From Enterobacteriaceae bacterium UBA2655 (lineage in GTDB: Bacteria; Pseudomonadota; Gammaproteobacteria; Enterobacterales; Enterobacteriaceae): a stretch of 64,000 nucleotides of DNA. The position numbers were made by a program, and so were the translations under genes. This document shows, in pieces, positions 55,987-64,000 of this stretch. The notes beneath the pieces are model-generated. The model ran no database searches. It worked only from the letters and a program-made list of their open reading frames with translations, and had not been told where the DNA came from. The DNA is taken from positions 1 through 64,000 of the forward strand of contig DENB01000051.1 in the NCBI GenBank assembly GCA_002359495.1. Reading direction: 5' to 3'. Numbering within the stretch: the first letter of the stretch is position 1; every line of letters begins with the position of its first letter.

Positions 55987-57969
55987 TTATGATTGCTTTT
56001 GGAACACACACACGCCGTGCGCGGACCCATGCCAGACAGTTATCAGTATCGGGTTTTCATCCCCGGCGAAAGGAGGTAAGGCACGCCATTCGCCACCTGG
56101 TAACTTGATGTCGCTCACGGATTCCGTGGCGTTTATTGTTATTAACCAGCGGCCGGAGAGCAGGATTTGCAGTCTGTGCTCCCCCTGTTCCCACTCTTCT
56201 TCCTGCAGGGGTTCGCCGCTGGCGTTCAACCACTGCACGCTGCCGTCGTCTTCCTGCCACCAGCGATCCGCCGTCAGCGCCGGAATGCGCTGGCGCAGAT
56301 GGATCAGAGCCGCAGTAAAGTCGACCAGTTCGTTATCGCCGTCCCGCCAGTCCAGCCAGGTCAGCACGTTGTCCTGACAGTAGGCGTTGTTATTGCCGTG
56401 CTGGCTGTGGCCAAGCTCGTCGCCTGCCAGCAACATCGGCGTGCCCTGCGACAGCAGCAGCGTGGTCAGCAAGCCATGCACGCTGCGTCGACGGCGCTCT
56501 ATCACCTCATACGACGCTTTCAGCCCTTCGGTACCGTGGTTGTGGCTGTGGTTACTGTTGTTACCGTCGAGGTTGTCTTCGCCGTTGGCTTCGTTATGTT
56601 TTCGGTTAAAGCTCACCAGGTCCCGCAGCGTAAAGCCGTCATGGGCGGTAATCAGATTAATGGAGGCGGAAGGCAGACGATCGTCGCGCTGGTAAACCTC
56701 GCTGGTTCCTGCGAAGCGCGATGCGAATTCGCCGTTGCTTATTGCGTTGTGCAGCCACCATTTCCGCATGCCGTCGCGAAAATGGTCGTTCCATTCGGCG
56801 AACGGCGCGGGGAAATCGCCGACCTGATAGCCGCCGGGACCAATGTCCCAGGGCTCGGCGATCAACTTCACTTTCGACAGCACCGGACAGGCCTTGATGG
56901 CGGCGAACAGCGGCGCCTCCTGGGTGTAATCCGGGGTGCGGCCCAGCACCGTCGCCAGATCGAAGCGGAAGCCGTCGACGTGACAGACGTTGACCCAGTA
57001 GCGCAGCGCCTCCAGCACGAACTCCATCACGCGCGGATGGGCGATGTTGAGCGTATTGCCGCAGCCGGTCCAGTTTTCGTAATCGCCCTGTTTGTTCAGC
57101 CAGTAATAGCTGGCGTTGTCGATGCCGCTCATGGAGATCACCGGGCCGGTCTCTTCCAGCTCGGCGGTATGGTTAAACACCACGTCCAGCAGCACTTCGA
57201 TGCCCGCCTCATGCAGGTTTTTCACCGCCTGCTGAAACTCCGCCAGCGGCGACAGGCCGTTCTGCCCGGAGGCGTAGCGTGGATCCACCGCCCAGTTGGC
57301 AAAGGGGTTATAGCCCCAATAGTTGCTCAGTCCCAGACGCAGCAAACGCGGCTCGCTGGCGAAGTGGGCGATGGGCAGCAGCTCAAGCGCGGTGATGCCG
57401 AGACGCTTCAGGTAATTCACCATAACAGGGTGGCCCAGCGCGGCGTAAGTTCCCCGCAGCGTTTCCGGAATTTCCGGATGCAGTTTCGTCAGGCCGCGCA
57501 CGTGCGCTTCGTAGATCACCGTGTTGCCCCAGGGGGTGCGCGGCGGGGTGTCTCCGCCCCAGTCGAAATCTTCGGCGACCACCACCGATTTCGGCGCCAA
57601 CGCGGCGTTGTCCTGCTTGTCGGGCTCGCCGTCGCCGCTGTGAAAGCGCGGATCGTCAGGGACGTCGCCGATCACGGCACGCGCGCAGGGATCGACCAAC
57701 AGCTTGTTGGGATTAAACCGGTGCCCGAGCGGCGGCTGCCAAGGGCCGTGCACCCGGTAGCCGTAATGCTGTCCCGGCTTCAGCGCCGGAAAATAGCCGT
57801 GCCAGATATCCCCGCTGCGTCCGGGCAGAGTAAAGCGTCTCTCCGTGCCGTGATTGTCGAACAGACAAAGCTCGACGCGCTCGGCGTGTTGTGAAAACAG
57901 GGTAAAATTAACGCCTTTGCCGTCGTAGGTCGCGCCTAAAGGCTCAGGCTTGCCGATCTGTAATGCCAT
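55987..57969 (-). CDS. glgX: Glycogen debranching enzyme GlgX
   Basis: Hydrolyses alpha-1,6 branches of phosphorylase-limit glycogen. 660 residues (E. coli 657), GH13 family: N-terminal CBM48-like domain with [27 protein letters not shown] (in part), then the barrel with [26 protein letters not shown] (nucleophile Asp), LIAEPWDIG (acid/base Glu) and [15 protein letters not shown] (third Asp). Its start lies within the glgB 3' end (26-bp overlap), with GGGAGAGAG as ribosome site, so it is translated in step with glgB. Confidence 0.97.
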   Translation of the reverse strand: MALQIGKPEPLGATYDGKGVNFTLFSQHAERVELCLFDNHGTERRFTLPGRSGDIWHGYFPALKPGQHYGYRVHGPWQPPLGHRFNPNKLLVDPCARAVIGDVPDDPRFHSGDGEPDKQDNAALAPKSVVVAEDFDWGGDTPPRTPWGNTVIYEAHVRGLTKLHPEIPETLRGTYAALGHPVMVNYLKRLGITALELLPIAHFASEPRLLRLGLSNYWGYNPFANWAVDPRYASGQNGLSPLAEFQQAVKNLHEAGIEVLLDVVFNHTAELEETGPVISMSGIDNASYYWLNKQGDYENWTGCGNTLNIAHPRVMEFVLEALRYWVNVCHVDGFRFDLATVLGRTPDYTQEAPLFAAIKACPVLSKVKLIAEPWDIGPGGYQVGDFPAPFAEWNDHFRDGMRKWWLHNAISNGEFASRFAGTSEVYQRDDRLPSASINLITAHDGFTLRDLVSFNRKHNEANGEDNLDGNNSNHSHNHGTEGLKASYEVIERRRRSVHGLLTTLLLSQGTPMLLAGDELGHSQHGNNNAYCQDNVLTWLDWRDGDNELVDFTAALIHLRQRIPALTADRWWQEDDGSVQWLNASGEPLQEEEWEQGEHRLQILLSGRWLITINATESVSDIKLPGGEWRALPPFAGDENPILITVWHGSAHGVCVFQKQS

Positions 57970-60154
57970 CTACTCTCTCCCGCGCCAGCCAGATGGTCGC
58001 CAATGGCGGCACCATCAGGCTAAGCGATTGTTCACGTCCATGGCTGGGTATAGCCTCAGTCTGCACCACACCACGATTGTGCACGTCGCTGCCGTGATAG
58101 GTATGCTGATCGGTATTCAGCACTTCGCGCCAGCCGCCGGCCTGGTTCACGCCGAAACGGTAATGTTCGCGCGGGACCGGCGTAAAATTACTGACCACGA
58201 TGATTTCGTTGCCATCGCGGTCGCGTCGGGCAAAAGCAAAAACGGAATTTTCATGGTCATCCACCACCAGCCAGTCGAAGCCCTGCGGGTCAAAATCGAG
58301 CTGGTGCATCGCCGGATAGTGGCGATAGGTGTGGTTAAGATCGCGCACCAGGCGCTGGACGCCGTGATGCCAGTTGTCGGCGCCTTCCAGCAGGTGCCAG
58401 TCCAGGCTGATGTCATGGTTCCACTCTTTGCCCTGCGCGAATTCGCCGCCCATAAACAGCAGCTTTTTGCCAGGGAAAGCCCACATCCAGCCGTAGTAGG
58501 CGCGCAGGTTGGCGAACTTCTGCCAGGGGTCGCCCGGCATCCGGTCCAGAATGGAGCGTTTGCCATGCACCACTTCATCGTGCGAAAGCGGCAGCACAAA
58601 GTTTTCGGTGTAGTTGTACAGCATGCCGAAGGTCATCAGGTTATGATGATGGCGACGATGAATGGGGTCGAGCTTCATGTAGTCGAGCGTGTCGTGCATC
58701 CATCCCAGGTTCCACTTAAACCAGAAGCCGAGGCCGCCCGACTCCGGCGGCTTGGTGACGCCGGGGAAATCGGTAGACTCTTCCGCCACGCTGATGGCGC
58801 CCGGCGCCGTGAGGCCCAGCGTGCGGTTGGTGTAACGCAGGAAGGTCAGCGCCTCGAGGTTCTCGCGGCCGCCGTAATAGTTGGGCACCCATTCGCCTTC
58901 CGCGCGGCTGTAGTCGCGATAGATCATCGACGCCACCGCATCGACGCGCAGCCCGTCGATGCCAAACCGCTCCAGCCAGTAGAGCGCGTTGCCAGCGAGG
59001 AAGTTGCTGACTTCGCGGCGGCCGAAGTTGTAGATCAGGGTATTCCAGTCCTGATGAAAGCCTTCGCGCGGGTCGCTGTGCTCGTAAAGTTCGGTGCCGT
59101 CGAACCTCGCCAGGCCGAAATCGTCGCTGGGAAAGTGGCCCGGCACCCAGTCGAGCAGGACGTTAAGACCAGCATCGTGCGCGGCGTCGATGAAATAACG
59201 AAACTCGTCGCGCGTGCCGAAGCGGCGTGTCGGCGCGTAGATGCCCAGCGGCTGGTAGCCCCAGCTGCCGTCGAACGGGTGCTCGTTGATCGGCATCAGT
59301 TCGATATGGGTAAAGCCCATGTCTTTCACATAGGGAACCAGCTGTTCGGCCAGCTCCTTATAGCTGAGCCAGAAATTATTGTCGGTATGGCGACGCCAGG
59401 AACCTAAATGCACCTCGTAAATGGAGATCGGCGCGTCAAAATCGTTGGCCGCTTTGCGTGCGTCGCTCATCTCCACTTTCGCCGGCAGGCCGCAGATCAT
59501 GGAGGCCGTTTGCGGACGCATTTGCGCCTCGAAAGCGAAAGGATCGGCCTTGATACGCAATTTGCCGGTTTTATCGACGATCTCGAATTTGTAGAGTTGG
59601 CCGTTAAAGGCGCCGGGCACGAACAGTTCCCAAATGCCCATTTCGGCGCGAAAACGCATCGGATGGCGGCGGCCGTCCCAGTAGTTGAAATCGCCGACCA
59701 CCGAGACGCGCTGAGCGTTAGGCGCCCAGACGCTGAAGCGGGTGCCGTTGACGTCGTCAAGCACCGCGCCGTGCGCGCCCAGCTTCTCATAAGGCCGCAG
59801 ATGGGTGCCTTCCGCCAGCAGCCAGGCGTCCATCTCTTCCAGCAGCGGGCCGAAGCGGTAGGCGTCGTCGATCAGGTTCTGTTGCCCATGCCAGTTTACG
59901 GCCAGCTGATAGCGGAACATGTTCTTGCGTCTGGGAATGACGCCGCTGAAGAAACCGCGTGAATCCAGACATTGCAGCTGAGCGCATTTGCGCCCGGTTT
60001 TTGTTTCTATTACCCACACTTCCGAGGCTTCGGGCAGCAAGGCCCGGACTTCCAGCCCCTGAGCGGTTTGATGCATCCCCAGCAGGGAAAAGGGATCGGC
60101 ATAATTGCCCGCAAACAGGGCGTTAATCGTCTGGCGATCGGGAAGCTCTGACAT
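57944..60154 (-). CDS. glgB: 1,4-alpha-glucan branching enzyme
   Basis: Introduces alpha-1,6 branches in glycogen. 736 residues, slightly longer than E. coli GlgB (728). N-terminal CBM48 modules, then the GH13 barrel with [31 protein letters not shown] (nucleophile Asp, in part), [13 protein letters not shown] (Glu) and [13 protein letters not shown] (Asp). The C-terminal end (REDR-like [12 protein letters not shown]) runs 26 bp into glgX. Start is the ATG of [11 protein letters not shown] with AGGAAAAAAG upstream; the longer frame is rejected. First gene of glgBXCAP. Confidence 0.97.
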   Translation of the reverse strand: MSELPDRQTINALFAGNYADPFSLLGMHQTAQGLEVRALLPEASEVWVIETKTGRKCAQLQCLDSRGFFSGVIPRRKNMFRYQLAVNWHGQQNLIDDAYRFGPLLEEMDAWLLAEGTHLRPYEKLGAHGAVLDDVNGTRFSVWAPNAQRVSVVGDFNYWDGRRHPMRFRAEMGIWELFVPGAFNGQLYKFEIVDKTGKLRIKADPFAFEAQMRPQTASMICGLPAKVEMSDARKAANDFDAPISIYEVHLGSWRRHTDNNFWLSYKELAEQLVPYVKDMGFTHIELMPINEHPFDGSWGYQPLGIYAPTRRFGTRDEFRYFIDAAHDAGLNVLLDWVPGHFPSDDFGLARFDGTELYEHSDPREGFHQDWNTLIYNFGRREVSNFLAGNALYWLERFGIDGLRVDAVASMIYRDYSRAEGEWVPNYYGGRENLEALTFLRYTNRTLGLTAPGAISVAEESTDFPGVTKPPESGGLGFWFKWNLGWMHDTLDYMKLDPIHRRHHHNLMTFGMLYNYTENFVLPLSHDEVVHGKRSILDRMPGDPWQKFANLRAYYGWMWAFPGKKLLFMGGEFAQGKEWNHDISLDWHLLEGADNWHHGVQRLVRDLNHTYRHYPAMHQLDFDPQGFDWLVVDDHENSVFAFARRDRDGNEIIVVSNFTPVPREHYRFGVNQAGGWREVLNTDQHTYHGSDVHNRGVVQTEAIPSHGREQSLSLMVPPLATIWLARERVDGITDRQA

Positions 60155-60512
60155 GACTTTTTTCCTGTGATATAGGGGCAGGCGAGATGAACGAGGCGGG
60201 TAGGGGCCTCCACACATGCGCTGCTTTTTATTGAGCCATGAGCACACAGGCATGGAAGCTATCCATCCATGGGAAAATTCGCAGCCGTGTACAACAACTA
60301 TTCAGTTCGGAAAGCAAAAACAGTTAACTACCGGCACATCATGGTTAAATCATAGCTTGGGGTTGGCAGTTGCCAGGGGAGAAAGCAAAAAATTATCGTC
60401 CCGGTGTCAAAAAAGGGAAGCGGATCACTTGCAGGACGAAACTTAGATTGATTTTACATCGAAAGGAATAAAAAAAGGCCGGGAAAACCCGGCCTCGACA
60501 GCAGATTCAGAG
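60155..60512 (-). promoter_or_regulatory. asd-glgB gap, glycogen operon promoter region
   Basis: No gene is credible in these 358 bp. The right end (60470-60496) is the asd terminator; the rest should hold the glg operon promoter. I see AT-rich stretches near 60300-60360 and 60390-60470 but could not fix a -35/-10 pair, CRP site or CsrA site near the glgB ribosome site with confidence. A 76-codon open frame on the plus strand lacks coding character. Confidence 0.4.
60470..60496 (-). terminator. Terminator of asd
   Basis: GGCCGGG (60477-60483) / CCCGGCC (60488-60494) with a 4-nt loop, followed on the minus strand by seven Ts (60476 to 60470). It lies about 18 bp past the asd stop. Confidence 0.93.
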
Positions 60513-61622
60513 TTAGCCCGCCAGCAGGCGCAGCATACGGCGCAGCGGCTCCGCCGCACCCCATAACAGCTGGTCGCCGACGGTAAAGGCGGAGAGATAC
60601 TCCGGCCCCATGTTCAGCTTGCGCAGACGGCCAACCGGCGTGGTCAGGGTGCCGGTTACCGCAGCCGGCGTCAGCTCGCGCATCGTCAGCTCGCGGTCGT
60701 TCGGCACCACTTTCACCCATTCGTTATGCGCAGCCAGCATCTGCTCGATCTCCGCCAGCGGCACATCTTTTTTCAGCTTCAGCGTAAAGGCCTGGCTGTG
60801 GCAGCGCAGCGCGCCGACGCGTACGCAGAGGCCGTCGACCGGAATGGTGCTGCGGGTGCCGAGAATTTTGTTGGTTTCGGCCTGACCTTTCCACTCTTCG
60901 CGGCTCTGGCCGTTATCCAGCTGTTTGTCGATCCAGGGGATCAGACTGCCCGCCAGCGGCACGCCGAAATTGTCGGTGGGCAGAGTGCCGACGCGCGACA
61001 GATCGGTGACCTTGCGTTCAATGTCGAGAATGGCGGAGGCCGGATTTTGCAGTTCTTTCGCAACGTGGTCATGCAACATGCCCATTTGCGTCAGCAGTTC
61101 GCGCATATGGCGCGCGCCGCCGCCAGACGCCGCCTGGTAAGTGGCGACGGAAGCCCACTCCACCAGATCGTTCGCGAACAGGCCGCCCAGCGACATCAGC
61201 ATCAGGCTGACGGTGCAGTTACCGCCGACAAAGGTTTTCACGCCTTTATCCAGACCCTGACGGATCACCTGATGGTTGACCGGGTCGAGGATAATGATGG
61301 CGTCGTCCTGCATACGCAGCGTCGACGCCGCATCGATCCAGTAACCCTGCCAGCCGCTCGCGCGCAGCTTCGGGTAAACCTCGCTGGTGTAGTCGCCGCC
61401 CTGGCAGGTAATAATGATATCCAGCGCTTGCAGCGCGTCGATATCATACGCATCCTGCAGCGCGCCGTTGGACTTGCCACCGAATTCAGGCGCCGCCTGA
61501 CCGTGTTGCGACGTGGAGAAAAAGACCGGATTGATAATATCGAAATCGCGCTCTTCGCTCATGCGGGACATCAGCACGGAACCCACCATGCCGCGCCAGC
61601 CGATTAAACCTACATTTTTCAT
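60513..61622 (-). CDS. asd: Aspartate-semialdehyde dehydrogenase
   Basis: Reduces aspartyl phosphate to aspartate semialdehyde with NADPH, the branch point to lysine, diaminopimelate, threonine and methionine. 369 residues (E. coli 367). N-terminal Rossmann motif [17 protein letters not shown], catalytic Cys136 in [12 protein letters not shown], and the His of [16 protein letters not shown]. Monocistronic with its own terminator. It lies upstream of glgB in the same direction and divergent from yhgN, as in K-12. Confidence 0.98.
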   Translation of the reverse strand: MKNVGLIGWRGMVGSVLMSRMSEERDFDIINPVFFSTSQHGQAAPEFGGKSNGALQDAYDIDALQALDIIITCQGGDYTSEVYPKLRASGWQGYWIDAASTLRMQDDAIIILDPVNHQVIRQGLDKGVKTFVGGNCTVSLMLMSLGGLFANDLVEWASVATYQAASGGGARHMRELLTQMGMLHDHVAKELQNPASAILDIERKVTDLSRVGTLPTDNFGVPLAGSLIPWIDKQLDNGQSREEWKGQAETNKILGTRSTIPVDGLCVRVGALRCHSQAFTLKLKKDVPLAEIEQMLAAHNEWVKVVPNDRELTMRELTPAAVTGTLTTPVGRLRKLNMGPEYLSAFTVGDQLLWGAAEPLRRMLRLLAG

Positions 61623-61854
61623 CTTTTGTCCGTCTCAGGCGATTGGGCTGCGTCTGCTGTTCGCCGCCTGCCTGAATCAATGTCAAAACCCGTAACGGCG
61701 GAGCCATTACCCGGATGTGTACTATACGATTTACTAATGGTTACTAACTCTACAAAATGCAGCACGTCTGGCAAGTGAATTAAATCGATTGCCCTTACTT
61801 TTTCAGCAGCGTAGCTAATAACGCGCTGTCGGCGACAGGAATATCTTAAAACAA

Positions 61855-62448
61855 ATGACTGAATTAATTTCTGCGACCATTTTATTGTTGTTGATTATGG
61901 ATCCGCTGGGCAACCTGCCGATATTTATGTCGGTTTTGAAGCATCTGGAGCCGAAACGGCGGCGCGTGGTGCTGATTCGCGAAATGCTGATTGCGCTGGT
62001 GCTGATGCTGCTGTTTCTGTTCGCCGGCGAACGTATTCTGGCGTTTCTTAACCTGCGTGCCGAGACGGTGTCGATCTCCGGCGGCATTATTCTGTTTCTT
62101 ATCGCCATCAAAATGATTTTTCCTTCGCACGAGAGCAACAGCACCGGCCTGCCCGTCGGCGAAGAGCCGTTCCTCGTGCCGCTGGCGATCCCGCTGGTGG
62201 CCGGTCCCTCGCTGCTGGCTACGCTGATGCTGCTGTCGCATCAATATCCGAATCAGATGGGACATCTGGTCGGTGCGCTGCTGCTGGCGTGGGGCGTAAC
62301 GGTGACGATTTTGCTGCTCTCCGGCCTGTTTCTGCGCCTGCTGGGCGATAAAGGCGTGAATGCGCTGGAGCGGCTGATGGGATTGATTTTGATTATGCTG
62401 GCGACGCAGATGTTTCTGGATGGGATCAGAGCGTATCTGAAGTTATAA
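61855..62448 (+). CDS. yhgN: MarC-family membrane protein YhgN
   Basis: A 197-residue inner-membrane protein, equal in length to E. coli YhgN. Six hydrophobic segments are visible, with the family motif LLLIMDPLGNLPIFMSVLK, IRMEMLIAL-like IREMLIALVLMLLFLF, and VPLAIPLVAGPSLLATLMLLS (in part). Function of MarC proteins is unproven; K-12 yhgN was linked to nothing firm that I recall. Divergent from asd across 232 bp, convergent with glpD. Confidence 0.95.
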   Translation: MTELISATILLLLIMDPLGNLPIFMSVLKHLEPKRRRVVLIREMLIALVLMLLFLFAGERILAFLNLRAETVSISGGIILFLIAIKMIFPSHESNSTGLPVGEEPFLVPLAIPLVAGPSLLATLMLLSHQYPNQMGHLVGALLLAWGVTVTILLLSGLFLRLLGDKGVNALERLMGLILIMLATQMFLDGIRAYLKL

Positions 62449-62470
62449 GAAGTTATAAAAAGGGAAATAA

Positions 62471-62494
62471 CCGGGCGGATCGCGCTCCGCCCGG
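62471..62494. terminator. Hairpin between convergent yhgN and glpD
   Basis: CCGGGCGGA (62471-62479) / TCCGCCCGG (62486-62494) with a 6-nt loop. T-tracts are weak on both sides (TTATTT on the minus strand), so it is a likely bidirectional but not strong terminator. Confidence 0.6.
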
Positions 62495-62500
62495 CCTTGA

Positions 62501-64000
62501 TCAGGCGGACTGCTTCAGCGGCAGCGGATTGCGATCCGCCACGTGTGTCGACAACCACTCAGCGACGCGCGTCTGCTCGGCTTTACTTAGCCACATGCCC
62601 TGTTTAGTGCGGCGCCAGATGGCGTCGTCCAGTTCGCGCACCCACTCATTCTCCATCAGATAGCGCAGCTCGGCTTCGTAGAACTCATGGCCGAAGTTCT
62701 CGCCTAAATCGTTCAGGCTCTGCGAGCCCTTCAGCAATTTTTCCGTGTTGCTGCCGTAGGTACGCGCATAGTGACGCGCCATGCCTTCGCTGATGAACGG
62801 ATAACGGCGACGCAGGCTGGCAGCGTAATCCTCGCGGGTACCGGCGATATCGCCGCCCGGCAGCACGCAGTTCTTCGTCCAGGCTGGACCGGCGTTCGGA
62901 TAATATTTCGCCAGCTTCTCCATCGCATGCTCGGCCAGCTTGCGGTAGGTGGTCAGCTTGCCGCCGAAAACCGAAAGCAGCGGCGTTGTGCCGTTATCAT
63001 CATGCACGTCCAGCGTATAGTCGCGCGTGATCGCCTGTGGCGAATCCGACTCGTCGTCGCACAGCGGACGCACGCCGGAGTAGCTCCAGACGATATCGTC
63101 GCGAACCAGCTGTTTCTTAAAGTGGCCGTTATAGACTTTCAGCAAGTATTCGATCTCGTTGTCGTCGATTTTGACGTTTTTCGGATCGCCTTTATATTCC
63201 ACATCGGTGGTGCCGATGATGGAGAACTCGTCCATCCACGGAATCACAAACACGATGCGGTTATCTTCGTTTTGCAGAATATACGCCTGTTTTTCGCGGT
63301 GCACGCGCGGAACCACAATGTGGCTGCCTTTGATCAGACGGATGCCGTAAGGGGATTTCAGCTTCAGGTTTTCGTCGAACAGCTGCTTAACCCAGGGGCC
63401 TGCGGCGTTGACCAGCCCTTTGGCGCGCCAGGTAAAGGTTTTGCCGCTGTCGGTCTCTTCCGCTTCCACCATCCAGAAGCCGTTTTCACGCCAGGCACGC
63501 GTCACGCGGGTGCGGGTACGCACTTCGCCGCCGCGTTTGACCACTTCCTGCGCGTTCAGCACCACTAAACGCGCATCGTCGACCCAGCAGTCGGAATATT
63601 CGAAACCGCGCGTGATTTCCGGATTGAGCGCCGAATCCGCGCCAAAACGCAAGCTCTTGCTGCCCGGCAGGCTGGTGCGTTTCCCGAGGTGGTCGTACAT
63701 AAACAGACCGGTGCGGATCATCCAGGCCGGGCGCAGATGCGGACGGTGCGGCAGGCGGAAGCGCATCGGGAAGGCAATGTGCGGCGCCATTTTCAACAGG
63801 ACCTCACGCTCGGCCAGCGCTTCGCTCACCAGGCGGAATTCGTAATGTTCAAGGTAACGCAGGCCGCCATGAATCAGCTTCGAACTGGCAGAGGAGGTTG
63901 CACAGGCCAAATCCCGCGCCTCCAGCATCAGCACAGACAGTCCGCGTCCTGCAGCGTCCGCTGCAATGCCGGCACCGTTGATGCCGCCGCCGATCACGAT
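62501..64000 (-). CDS. glpD: Aerobic glycerol-3-phosphate dehydrogenase, 5' end missing
   Basis: Oxidises glycerol-3-phosphate to dihydroxyacetone phosphate and passes electrons to ubiquinone at the inner membrane. The frame is open to the right edge; it enters at IVIGGGINGAGIAADAAGRG, so only about six N-terminal residues are outside by comparison with E. coli GlpD. The FAD-binding GGGINGAGIA, SSASSKLIHGGLRYLE, LIKGSHIVVPR, GTTDVEYKGDPK and FGGKLTTYRKLAEHA motifs are present. The product receives glycerol-3-phosphate imported by Ugp or GlpT. The promoter and any GlpR operators lie beyond the window. Confidence 0.97.
   Translation of the reverse strand: MVIGGGINGAGIAADAAGRGLSVLMLEARDLACATSSASSKLIHGGLRYLEHYEFRLVSEALAEREVLLKMAPHIAFPMRFRLPHRPHLRPAWMIRTGLFMYDHLGKRTSLPGSKSLRFGADSALNPEITRGFEYSDCWVDDARLVVLNAQEVVKRGGEVRTRTRVTRAWRENGFWMVEAEETDSGKTFTWRAKGLVNAAGPWVKQLFDENLKLKSPYGIRLIKGSHIVVPRVHREKQAYILQNEDNRIVFVIPWMDEFSIIGTTDVEYKGDPKNVKIDDNEIEYLLKVYNGHFKKQLVRDDIVWSYSGVRPLCDDESDSPQAITRDYTLDVHDDNGTTPLLSVFGGKLTTYRKLAEHAMEKLAKYYPNAGPAWTKNCVLPGGDIAGTREDYAASLRRRYPFISEGMARHYARTYGSNTEKLLKGSQSLNDLGENFGHEFYEAELRYLMENEWVRELDDAIWRRTKQGMWLSKAEQTRVAEWLSTHVADRNPLPLKQSA

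Noticed and set aside
56167..57894. 575-codon open frame opposite glgX
   Set aside because: Antisense to a complete glgX with all catalytic residues; low-complexity His/Arg/Gln content.
60216..60446. 76-codon frame in the asd-glgB gap
   Set aside because: No ribosome site, no recognisable domain, and located in the expected glg promoter region.
1..64000. CRISPR arrays, tRNA or rRNA genes, insertion sequences, integrases, prophage genes
   Set aside because: None was recognised on either strand. The only repeats are the short palindromic and tandem elements listed.

Overview
The window is chromosomal DNA from a GC-rich member of the Enterobacterales, most likely Erwiniaceae (Pantoea, Mixta or Erwinia type). 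This rests on near-identity of many translated genes to remembered E. coli K-12 proteins and on gene order from yhhT/yhhS to glpD, which follows the K-12 nik-distal yhhT to glpD segment with a few insertions and losses. No database search was run, so the genus is an inference. I saw no tRNA, rRNA, CRISPR array, insertion sequence or prophage gene.

Layout. 1-9 kb: the 3' end of a chemoreceptor gene, a MarA/SoxS-like regulator, an exported alpha/beta hydrolase, hemB, proP, a CSS-EAL c-di-GMP phosphodiesterase, and a two-gene unit of a class II aldolase and an orphan SsuA-like binding protein. 8.8-11.4 kb: yhhT and yhhS. 11.4-23.8 kb: a myo-inositol catabolic island (iolI, iolAB, iolR, iolDGHE, iolC fused to an aldolase domain) lying between yhhS and dcrB, which are adjacent in K-12. 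23.8-33.1 kb: dcrB, yhhQ, tusA, a small exported protein, yhhN, yhhM, yhhL, rsmD, ftsYEX, rpoH, panM. 33-43.7 kb: the livKHMGF and ugpBAECQ import operons. 43.7-50.7 kb: yhhA, ggt, yhhY, the small RNA ryhB, yhhW, gntR, gntKU. 50.7-62.4 kb: the glycogen operon glgBXCAP, asd, yhgN. The window ends inside glpD.

How the genes work together. IolG, IolE, IolD, IolB, the kinase and aldolase halves of IolC, and IolA form a complete route from myo-inositol to dihydroxyacetone phosphate and acetyl-CoA; IolI adds a chiro-inositol entry and IolR is the likely repressor. No inositol transporter is in the window. TTTCAT/ATGAAA-type dyads recur in the three inositol control regions and are candidate IolR operators. 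The ugp operon is preceded by five PhoB-type repeats in perfect 11-bp phase. RyhB carries its own promoter and a Fur box. The gnt genes have a GntR operator and a CRP-like site; rpoH keeps a sigma-E promoter.

The most interesting unexplained structure is non-coding: a nested perfect palindrome and a 44-bp tandem repeat after iolB, a 13-bp inverted repeat bracketing 143 bp upstream of livK, and an 81-nt palindromic element after livF. I did not find a clearly new multi-gene system. The aldolase plus orphan binding protein pair and the small exported protein at the zntA position are the best protein-coding unknowns.
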